From: Chloroflexota bacterium
Lineage (GTDB): Bacteria > Chloroflexota > Anaerolineae > B4-G1
Direction: 5' to 3'
NCBI GenBank assembly: GCA_024232355.1
Contig: JAAEPW010000711.1
Location: forward strand, 1-10,057
DNA length: 10,057 nucleotides
The notes beneath the pieces are model-generated. The model saw only the letters and a list, made by a program, of their open reading frames with translations. It was not told where the DNA came from and searched no databases. The position numbers and the translations under genes are program-made. Every line of letters begins with the position of its first letter. Positions within the stretch are counted from its first letter, which is position 1. Positions 5,518-10,057 of this stretch are shown here, in pieces.

Positions 5518-5640
5518 TTAAATATCGCTCAACGACTCATTGCGGACTCGCATAGACGGCCTCCTTTCAGTATTGCGGTATCGCGTGCCGTATTCGACGG
5601 GCGGTATGCGATAGCTTAGTCGGATTGTCCAGAATCTCAT
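5518..5640 (-). CDS. 40-residue hypothetical protein
   Basis: The ATG at 5640 lies 1 nt after the TGA of the upstream gene, with GGAGG 8 nt before it, and the frame runs 40 codons to TAA at 5518. The product begins MRFWTIRLSYRIPPVEYG and is rich in arginine and tyrosine (basic). An internal ATG at 5553 in the same frame also has a perfect AAGGAGG at 6-nt spacing and would give an 11-residue peptide (MRVRNESLSDI). The tight coupling and two strong binding sites favour real translation. The short length and lack of any recognised family keep confidence moderate. Confidence 0.5.
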   Translation of the reverse strand: MRFWTIRLSYRIPPVEYGTRYRNTERRPSMRVRNESLSDI

Positions 5641-5641
5641 G

Positions 5642-5971
5642 TCACTTTCCTCCCTCGCTCCCGCGAGTCATGGCTGTCAGCTTGGCTTTCAGGTCCGCGT
5701 TCTCGGCTTGTAGTTGTTCGATTTGTTCTTCCAGTTCACTTACAGTCACGCCCCGTTCTTCAAACCACGCGAATAGCTCCTTTTGCTCGGCCAGCGATAA
5801 TGGTTCCCTATCGTCGCAACGTGCCAGCAGTACATTCGAGTCGTCGTCAAGCGGGCGGTCGAGGGTGGCTTGCAGTTGCTCGATGGCGTCGAGGCACTCG
5901 ATAACGTGGGATGCGTCTATATAGCCTTGGTTTGCCCACTCTCGCAACTCCGCGATTCGTTCAGCGTCCAT
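5642..5971 (-). CDS. Coiled-coil protein, mosaic paralogue 1
   Basis: A 109-residue acidic protein. N-terminus MDAERIAELREWANQG; a central segment HVIECLDAIEQLQATLD; a C-terminal coiled coil from about residue 77 (VSELEEQIEQLQAENADLKAKLTA). The start, middle and end each match parts of the protein at 6487-6786, with unrelated sequence between, so the two are diverged or recombined paralogues. The ATG at 5971 has AAAGG 8 nt upstream and lies 2 nt after the previous stop. Leucine-zipper-like repeats suggest oligomerisation or partner binding. Small coiled-coil proteins of this type fill phage early regions and have no known function. Confidence 0.75.
   Translation of the reverse strand: MDAERIAELREWANQGYIDASHVIECLDAIEQLQATLDRPLDDDSNVLLARCDDREPLSLAEQKELFAWFEERGVTVSELEEQIEQLQAENADLKAKLTAMTRGSEGGK
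5673..5713. repeat. 41-bp block shared with 6524-6564
   Basis: Identical at 39 of 41 positions to 6524-6564; both encode LQAENADLKAKLTA at the ends of the two coiled-coil paralogues. Flanking sequence diverges at once, so the block was copied or exchanged recently, or is under strong constraint. Confidence 0.9.
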
Positions 5972-5973
5972 TG

Positions 5974-6171
5974 TTATCGCCTTTCTTGTTTATTGCCCAT
6001 CGCTCTCACAGACACTCTCTCTCTTGCTTTCTGCCGTGCCGACTTAACAAGCAATCGGCCACACACGACACACGCCAAGGGGTCCCTCCAGTGGCTGCAA
6101 TTATCGGGGTCGTCAAACTGTTCATCATAAACTCGACTGTCTCCGTTCGTGATGCAGTCATTGCACCTCAT
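5974..6171 (-). CDS. Small zinc-ribbon-like protein
   Basis: A 65-residue protein with two cysteine pairs, CNDC near the N-terminus and CVVCGR at about residues 34-39, plus CSHW between them, arranged as a short zinc ribbon. The C-terminus is strongly basic (KSARQKARERVSVR). Two adjacent ATGs exist (6174 and 6171). The second is 5 nt from GGAGG and is preferred; the first is only 2 nt away. The starts overlap the stop of the DUF4031 gene in ATGATGA, so translation is probably coupled. Nucleic-acid binding is plausible from the cysteines and charge, but this is inference. Confidence 0.65.
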   Translation of the reverse strand: MRCNDCITNGDSRVYDEQFDDPDNCSHWRDPLACVVCGRLLVKSARQKARERVSVRAMGNKQERR

Positions 6172-6455
6172 CATCCCCTCCCGCCGCCTCGGCGGCTTTG
6201 CGCGAGTCGCTTTCGTTGTCGCAGTTTCACCAACTCCTGAACTGTCGTTTCAATTGCTCCGAGACGAACTGCGTCCCGTCGCTTGTTTGGCGTCAAATCG
6301 TAATGGTCGCCACGTCGCCAGTTTGCTCGTAAACCCAGCACTTTGCGAAACGCCTCTAGTTCCGCGTCGCTGTCGGCCATTAGATGGCACGCGGAACGAT
6401 ACTGACGCCCCGGTCCCCACCCCATGCAAGGCCGTTGTTCATCGACGTAAACCAT
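6171..6455 (-). CDS. DUF4031 family protein
   Basis: A 94-residue protein matching the DUF4031 pattern from end to end. It starts MVYVDEQRPCMGWGP, continues with a CHLMADSDAELEAFRKVLGL segment, then HYDLTPNKRRDAVRLGAIE and a helical tail ELVKLRQRKR. The family is widespread in phages and bacteria and has no established biochemical role. I chose the ATG at 6455 because GGAAGGGG precedes it and family members start at this MxVYVD; the frame extends to 6512 without a better site. Its last codons (RRGGGRG) come from a CCGCCTCGGCGG palindrome that recurs in two neighbours in another frame, so the tail is probably an added piece rather than part of the domain. Confidence 0.88.
   Translation of the reverse strand: MVYVDEQRPCMGWGPGRQYRSACHLMADSDAELEAFRKVLGLRANWRRGDHYDLTPNKRRDAVRLGAIETTVQELVKLRQRKRLAQSRRGGGRG
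6184..6202. repeat. GC-rich palindrome CCGCCTCGGCGG, copy 1
   Basis: A 12-bp palindrome (5-bp arms, 2-nt centre) followed by CTTTGCG, 19 bp identical to 7244-7262. It lies at the 3' end of the DUF4031 gene, read as QSRRGGG. The minus strand continues directly into the GGGAGGGG binding site of the next gene. Confidence 0.85.
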
Positions 6456-6486
6456 TTTTCCCCTTCCATCCGGCAGGCAGGAATGC

Positions 6487-6786
6487 CTACCCTCCTTTTT
6501 CCTCCGCGTCAACCGTGTCTATAGCTGTCAGCTTGGCTTTCAGGTCTGCGTTCTCGGCTTGCAGCCGCTCAACCATCGCAATCGCACATTCACCGTGATA
6601 CTTCCAACAATCATCCCAGTGCGTGCGAATACGACTGCCACGCTTATTCATTAGCGTGTCGAGGGTTTCTTGTAGCCGCTCGATTTCGTCAAGCATCTCT
6701 TCTAGGTACGCACGATACGAACTCGCAGGCAAGTCGTGGCATCCACGAATCTCATCTACTAACTCCGTGATTCGTTTATCGTCCAT
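6487..6786 (-). CDS. Coiled-coil protein, mosaic paralogue 2
   Basis: A 99-residue protein beginning MDDKRITELVDEIRG, with AYLEEMLDEIERLQETLD in the middle and MVERLQAENADLKAKLTA near the end, followed by an acidic tail. The two helical segments predict coiled coils. Between them is a stretch unique to this copy (RTHWDDCWKYHGECAIA) with two cysteines and two histidines. It is a paralogue of 5642-5971. I prefer ATG 6786, 7 nt after GGAGG, over the GTG one codon earlier. The start overlaps the previous gene by 11 nt. Function unknown. Confidence 0.75.
   Translation of the reverse strand: MDDKRITELVDEIRGCHDLPASSYRAYLEEMLDEIERLQETLDTLMNKRGSRIRTHWDDCWKYHGECAIAMVERLQAENADLKAKLTAIDTVDAEEKGG
6524..6564. 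repeat. 41-bp block, partner of 5673-5713
   Basis: Second copy of the block encoding LQAENADLKAKLTA, in the gene at 6487-6786. The two substitutions are synonymous C/T changes on the plus strand. Confidence 0.9.
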
Positions 6787-7150
6787 CACTCCCCCTCCCC
6801 GCCTCGGCGGCTAGTGTTTTGCTAATCCATGCTTCCAACCCTGGCGACCTATACTCTCCGTCAGCGTTCTTGGCTAACTCGTCCACAACGGTTCGCAACC
6901 GCTTGTTCTCCTCCACCATCTCCGCACGCTCAGCCAGCAGGCGGGGGAGGGCGTTGCGGGCGGCAACTGCGAGGTTTATATCTTTATCCTCTCCACCCAC
7001 TGGGCATGGTATGTCTTTTGTGTCGATACTACACAGCACCCAGGCGCATGGCCCCCACACTATGCCATGTCCTTCCTTCCACGGTCCCGGCGTTGCCTCC
7101 GCCTCCAGTCGCGTCAACTTGGCAATCTCCGTGATTCGTTCGCTATCCAT
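6776..7150 (-). CDS. Ead/Ea22-like (ATPGPW-type) phage early protein
   Basis: A 124-residue protein. Residues 10-25 (LTRLEAEATPGPWKEG) and the later DINLAVAARNALPRLLAE are the signature pair of the Ead/Ea22-like family found in many phage early regions: the ATPGPW turn and the 'aaRNALPxLL' helix. Between them are two cysteines (CAWVLC) and another (DIPCPVGGE). A coiled coil follows (AERAEMVEENKRLRTVVDELA). The N-terminus MDSERITEI is shared with the coiled-coil paralogues downstream, and RLLAERAEMVE with the gene upstream, so it too is mosaic. ATG at 7150 has AAAGG 7 nt before and overlaps the previous stop by 8 nt. The function of the family is unknown. Confidence 0.78.
   Translation of the reverse strand: MDSERITEIAKLTRLEAEATPGPWKEGHGIVWGPCAWVLCSIDTKDIPCPVGGEDKDINLAVAARNALPRLLAERAEMVEENKRLRTVVDELAKNADGEYRSPGLEAWISKTLAAEAGRGSDGR
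6799..6810. repeat. GC-rich palindrome CCGCCTCGGCGG, copy 2
   Basis: The same 12-bp palindrome at the 3' end of the ATPGPW-type gene, read as LAAEAG. As in copy 1, the minus strand runs straight into the purine-rich binding site (GGGGAGGGGG) of the following gene. Confidence 0.85.
6907..6944. repeat. 38-bp block shared with 7382-7419
   Basis: Identical at 35 of 38 positions to 7382-7419. Both encode RLLAERAEMVE plus the next residues, in the ATPGPW-type protein and the coiled-coil protein upstream, whose other parts are unrelated. Confidence 0.9.
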
Positions 7151-7526
7151 CGCTATCCCTTTCTGCTATATTCTCCATCCCGTGGTTACATTGAACAGGC
7201 GGTGGGAGAGTGCTTTTTCCTAACTTGTGGCCGCTATTCTTCCCCGCCTCGGCGGCTTTGCGTGCCATGATTTCCGCAACGGCCTTGGGAAGATACTCGA
7301 GTCCACATTCCTTTTTCAGCAATGATAACAATGCCTCACGGTCTGCGTTCAGCGTGTCTATCCATTCCTTTTGTTGTTTGATCTTCTCCACCATCTCCGC
7401 ACGCTCGGCAAGCAGGCGGTCAAACAGCTTTAACGCACTGAGAGGCCAAGGGCCAGTAACGTACTTGATGTTATTGCGTATGCTAGCAATCTCTTCGTCG
7501 GTAAGTGGTTGTGGTTGGTCGCTCAT
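7143..7526 (-). CDS. Coiled-coil hypothetical protein
   Basis: A 127-residue protein: N-terminus MSDQPQPLTDEEIASIRNN, then WPLSALKLFDRLLAERAEMVEKIK, which starts a coiled coil to about residue 70, then PKAVAEIMARKAAEAG. The last about 32 residues (KNSGHKLGKSTLPPPVQCNH...) look unrelated to the rest and follow the shared GC-rich palindrome, as if the frame had run on into former spacer DNA. ATG 7526 overlaps the upstream TGA in ATGA, and AAAGGG lies 8 nt before. Its 3' end carries the binding site and start of the next gene. No family recognised. Confidence 0.72.
   Translation of the reverse strand: MSDQPQPLTDEEIASIRNNIKYVTGPWPLSALKLFDRLLAERAEMVEKIKQQKEWIDTLNADREALLSLLKKECGLEYLPKAVAEIMARKAAEAGKNSGHKLGKSTLPPPVQCNHGMENIAERDSDG
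7244..7262. repeat. GC-rich palindrome CCGCCTCGGCGG, copy 3
   Basis: Third copy, in the coiled-coil gene at 7143-7526, read as RKAAEAG. It is 19 bp identical to 6184-6202 but in a different reading frame. Here the gene continues for a further 30-odd codons instead of ending. Confidence 0.85.
7382..7419. repeat. 38-bp block, partner of 6907-6944
   Basis: Second copy of the RLLAERAEMVE-encoding block, in the coiled-coil gene at 7143-7526. Similarity ends soon after it on both sides. Confidence 0.9.
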
Positions 7527-7918
7527 GTCTCGGTCCCTTTCGGTTCGGTCAACTCGATGCGTTCTTCATGCGGAAACGCTCCGTCCAGCACGGTTAGAAT
7601 GTCCGCGTCTTTGGGGAGCATTCGCAATAGGCCGTCGGCAAGGCCCTGCCACAGACCAGTGCGAATGCTGTACTCGATCTTCCAGTTCGGGTGTCGTGCT
7701 TGATGGACGGTAATCAGCAGGTGAATCACTCGATGGCGTGCGGATTCTTCTTCTCGCAACCGCTCTTTCGCCTCCGCTTTGGCGACGTGGTGTATGGTTC
7801 TCCAGTTTTCCGCAATGGTTATAACATACCGGATTGCGTATACGCCCGCGACAATGACAAGCACACCCACCATAGCCACCACTACAATAGCAACACAAAA
7901 GGGCATTGGAATAAACAT
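7523..7918 (-). CDS. Small protein with one N-terminal membrane helix
   Basis: A 131-residue protein. Residues about 6-34 (PFCVAIVVVAMVGVLVIVAG and on to VYAIRYVI) form a long hydrophobic helix, a membrane anchor or signal anchor. Next comes a charged helix (HHVAKAEAKERLREEESARH) and a small domain ending with WKIEYSIRTGLWQGLADG and a loop rich in Asp and Pro. The start is ATG 7918, 6 nt after GAGG; the GTG one codon before is less likely. It sits 65 nt downstream of the ERCC4 nuclease gene and overlaps the next gene by 4 nt. No family recognised; a cytoplasmic domain tethered to the inner membrane is the simplest reading. Confidence 0.7.
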   Translation of the reverse strand: MFIPMPFCVAIVVVAMVGVLVIVAGVYAIRYVITIAENWRTIHHVAKAEAKERLREEESARHRVIHLLITVHQARHPNWKIEYSIRTGLWQGLADGLLRMLPKDADILTVLDGAFPHEERIELTEPKGTET

Positions 7919-7986
7919 CACTCACCTCTGCTTTCTGTCTTGGAAACTTCCGGCAACTCCCATCGGCGTAAAAATGCACTGGGAAC

Positions 7987-8553
7987 TTATTTGGTATTAG
8001 CGGCCTTTTCCCTTTTCCTTTGCCACTCCCAAAACCTCTCCAGCATGTGAAACGTCAATGTCTCACCCATTCGCCGACTACCGGCAAGCACCCAATTCAC
8101 CCGCTCGTATTTCCGTTGCCAGCTAAGGATGGTTCCGTAAACAGAGCGGGGGTTGAGACGGCTTTGCCAGTTGTTTCGGTGTGCGGAAGGATTGCAGATC
8201 ATGGGCCAGGTGGCTTCGATAAGTACAACGCCGTTTTTCATTTCGCTTAGTCGCAAAACTTCTCGGCGGAACCGCTCGCGTTTTGTGTTGTTGCCAAGTG
8301 TCATGTAAAAATCTTCTAAGGACTTCCGCTCGATCGATAGATCATCGTGATAGTCTTCGATCGAATAGTCGCCGGTTTTCAGGTGTAATCGTTTGGTTTT
8401 CACGATTAGAGTGGCGTTTTCGTTTTCGACATATTGTGCGGGGACGTTTGAGAATGGATAGGGAGCCTTCTCTTGCTGATCGATCAGGACCGTGAACGGG
8501 CAGACTCGGATTTTGTCGCTTTCGTTGGTGTTTTTGCTTTTGTCAGTGGTCAT
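7987..8553 (-). CDS. ERCC4-domain nuclease (XPF/MUS81-type fold)
   Basis: A 188-residue single-domain protein. The ERCC4 catalytic motif GDX(n)ERKX3D is complete: G61-D62 in LKTGDYSI, then E75-R76-K77-S78-L79-E80-D81 in IERKSLED. The first strand has the conserved D25 (VLIDQQEK). The motif is followed by helix RFRREVLRLSEMKNGVVLIE, typical of the fold. These enzymes cut flaps, forks or Holliday-like junctions near single-strand/double-strand boundaries. Phage versions usually lack the (HhH)2 domain, as here, and may act with a helicase or partner. The C-terminal 60 residues (SVYGTILSWQRKYERVNWVL ... RFWEWQRKREKAANTK) look helical and may bind DNA. ATG 8553 overlaps the previous stop in TGATG. 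The helicase gene is two genes upstream. Confidence 0.9.
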   Translation of the reverse strand: MTTDKSKNTNESDKIRVCPFTVLIDQQEKAPYPFSNVPAQYVENENATLIVKTKRLHLKTGDYSIEDYHDDLSIERKSLEDFYMTLGNNTKRERFRREVLRLSEMKNGVVLIEATWPMICNPSAHRNNWQSRLNPRSVYGTILSWQRKYERVNWVLAGSRRMGETLTFHMLERFWEWQRKREKAANTK

Positions 8554-8774
8554 CAATTCTGCTCCCCCTCTGAATACCCGATCAACGGCTTGGCTCTAGT
8601 TTCAATGTAAAGAACAATATCAGCTAACCCCACTTCACATACGCGGGCCGGTGCGGCGAACATACCGGCGGGCATGTTTACAGCCAGCCAGGAGCATATT
8701 TCCCGGGCTTCTTTCAAGGTATCAAGTTCCCGCTGGGAGAAGTTGATTTTGTTTGGGGGTATTTTTAGGGGCAT
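8553..8774 (-). CDS. 73-residue hypothetical protein
   Basis: Begins MPLKIPPNKINFSQRELDTL and continues with a helix (KEAREICSWLAVNMPAG) and ARVCEVGLADIVLYIETRAKP. I chose ATG 8774 because AAAGGA lies 4 nt upstream; the frame extends to 8960 but that part only mirrors the helicase in another frame. The gene overlaps the helicase 3' end by 53 nt, and its own stop shares bases with the nuclease ATG, so the three genes are probably translationally coupled. It has no recognised domain. The position between helicase and nuclease suggests a small accessory factor. Confidence 0.65.
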   Translation of the reverse strand: MPLKIPPNKINFSQRELDTLKEAREICSWLAVNMPAGMFAAPARVCEVGLADIVLYIETRAKPLIGYSEGEQN

Positions 8775-10057
8775 GGCTTCCTTTCCATAACTCAATATCT
8801 TCCTGCAAAAAAGTCTTCCGAACTCCCAATCCCGATCTCTTACAAAACTCCCTAGCCACCGCTTTCTGGCCGATAGCAATACAAGCGTCTTCCGCCCGTG
8901 AGAATGCAGTATAAATCCACTCTCGCGTGCAAACCCGCCGGGCCGCCGGTGAACTATCAATCATCGGGATAACGATCTTCCACTGGCTTCCCTGGCTTTT
9001 GTGGGTCGAGACGGCGTAGCCGAGGTCCCAATTGCAGCCGGTGTCAGTGGCGTCGTCACTATCATCATCGTTGCTCTGGCCTTTGGGGATTTTAATTATT
9101 CGCTTCGGACTCTCTAGCTCGGCCACGGTCAACGCCGGCGTAATGTCCAACACCCGCCCCATCTCGCCGTTGGCCACATATATCTTCCCGTCTTCGTTGG
9201 CCAGTGGGTCATTATCATCGGCGGCCGGCAGCCAAGAGTTTTTCAGGCAGATGATCTTGTCGTTAATCCTGAATCGGTTGCCGGTGATTTGCTTTCCGTT
9301 GGGGTTTAGGAGCCCTTGAAGTTCGGCGTTCAATGTCCGGCGGGCCAGTGGGGATTTCTTATTGACCGCACAGAGGACTTGGCAATCCCAGACGGGATCG
9401 TACTCGCGACCGGCGGCAAGTTGCATAAGTATGTTTCGCAACGCAGTTCGCTGGGCATTGGCGTTGGACCGCTCCAGCACAACCAAGTTTTCGCCACCCT
9501 TTATATCCAGCGTTGCCGACGGTGTAAACGTATGCGTATCCCGAATCTCAGCACACACTTTCACAATCCGGCCGCTATTCCGCTGAATCTCAGTCAGCAT
9601 CCCACACGGTAACCCAGCGGCAATCATATCTCGCAGTGGTGCCCCGTGCCCAACAGGGGATAACTGATTCGGATCGCCGACAAATAGAACGTGACACCCA
9701 ACGGCCCGGGCCGATAACAGGGAGGCCATTAGATCGGTGTCAAGCATCGAAGATTCGTCGACGAAAATGTATCGGTATGGTAGTAGATTGCCGCTGTTGT
9801 GGGTGAAGCTCCAGGCACCACCGGGAGCAACTTCGACTTTCAACATCCGGTGGATTGTGGTTGCTTGTAAGTCGATGCCTTCCTTAGCGAGTGATTCGGT
9901 CAGCCGGACTGCTGCCTTGCCGGTGGGGGCACAAGCTGCTATTCTGTCGTCGCCCACTGATTTGATAATCTCGCCGATCATCTGAGCCGTGCAATACGTC
10001 TTGCCGGTTCCCGGACTTCCGGCCAAGATTCCGATTATCCCTTGTGTGGCTTTAGAC
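8722..10057 (-). CDS. RecD/Dda-like superfamily-1B DNA helicase, N-terminus outside the window
   Basis: The frame is open to the window edge, so only the last 444 residues are seen. The visible part starts SKATQGIIGILAGSPGTGKT, with Walker A (GSPGTGKT) at 13-20, motif Ia (APTGKAAVRL), motif II VDESSMLD, motif III GDPNQLSPVG, a Q-rich TEIQRNSG segment, a small inserted beta domain (NGEMGRVLDI), and motifs V/VI in YAVSTHKSQGSQW and WIYTAFSRAED. This is the arrangement of RecD2, TraA and Dda helicases, which move 5'-3' on single-stranded DNA. An acidic loop (SNDDDSDDATDTG) precedes motif V. The tail after motif VI (from about residue 405) is family-specific. Together with the ERCC4 nuclease and primase it defines the replication module. 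A RecD2-like N-terminal domain may lie outside the window. Confidence 0.9.
   Translation of the reverse strand, partial: SKATQGIIGILAGSPGTGKTYCTAQMIGEIIKSVGDDRIAACAPTGKAAVRLTESLAKEGIDLQATTIHRMLKVEVAPGGAWSFTHNSGNLLPYRYIFVDESSMLDTDLMASLLSARAVGCHVLFVGDPNQLSPVGHGAPLRDMIAAGLPCGMLTEIQRNSGRIVKVCAEIRDTHTFTPSATLDIKGGENLVVLERSNANAQRTALRNILMQLAAGREYDPVWDCQVLCAVNKKSPLARRTLNAELQGLLNPNGKQITGNRFRINDKIICLKNSWLPAADDNDPLANEDGKIYVANGEMGRVLDITPALTVAELESPKRIIKIPKGQSNDDDSDDATDTGCNWDLGYAVSTHKSQGSQWKIVIPMIDSSPAARRVCTREWIYTAFSRAEDACIAIGQKAVAREFCKRSGLGVRKTFLQEDIELWKGSHAPKNTPKQNQLLPAGT

Noticed and set aside
5257..5619. Plus-strand frame across the hairpin-rich leader
   Set aside because: No binding site, serine-rich composition typical of antisense frames, and it conflicts with two supported minus-strand ORFs and the leader repeat.
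8775..8960. N-terminal extension of the 73-residue protein to the upstream start
   Set aside because: The extra residues only mirror the conserved end of the helicase in another frame, and ATG 8774 has an AAAGGA binding site.

Overview
This window looks like the replication and early-gene region of a tailed bacteriophage or prophage (a phage-like integrated element is also possible). Three things point that way. Short genes are packed on the minus strand, often with overlapping stop and start codons. They surround phage-type replication proteins: a RecD/Dda-like helicase, an ERCC4-fold nuclease and a large Toprim primase-ATPase. A free-standing HNH endonuclease sits on the opposite strand. 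No structural, integrase or lysis gene is visible. The host cannot be named from the sequence; strong AGGA/GGAGG ribosome binding sites and medium GC fit many bacteria.

Layout, in the minus-strand direction of transcription (high to low coordinates). 10057-8722: 3' part of a superfamily-1 helicase whose start lies outside the window. 8774-8553: small unrecognised protein. 8553-7987: ERCC4-type nuclease. 7918-7523: small membrane-anchored protein. 7526-5642: a run of small early-type proteins, namely a coiled-coil protein, an ATPGPW-type (Ead/Ea22-like) protein, a coiled-coil protein, a DUF4031 protein, a small zinc-ribbon protein and another coiled-coil protein. Several of these share DNA blocks with each other as if assembled from reusable cassettes. 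5640-5518: a 40-codon ORF missed by size cut-offs. 5517-5379: an intergenic leader with three predicted hairpins. 5378-4653: a protein with two copies of a four-cysteine domain. 4620-4324: small zinc-finger-like protein. 4293-1429: 954-residue primase-ATPase. 1428-1103: 326-bp repeat-rich gap, a candidate origin or control region. 1102-698: small zinc-ribbon protein. The HNH gene (162-701, plus strand) meets that gene tail to tail, both using stop codons inside one CTAG. At 37-1 a further minus-strand gene appears to begin.

Functionally, the primase-ATPase would prime and possibly unwind DNA, the helicase would unwind or remodel it, and the ERCC4 nuclease would cut branched or flapped DNA; together they form a replication/recombination module. 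The small proteins between them are typical phage accessory genes without known roles. The most unusual aspects are the repeated leader modules upstream of different genes, the mosaic coiled-coil paralogues, a palindrome reused in different reading frames, the repeat-rich gap downstream of the primase, and a primase zinc-finger region that has lost most of its cysteines.
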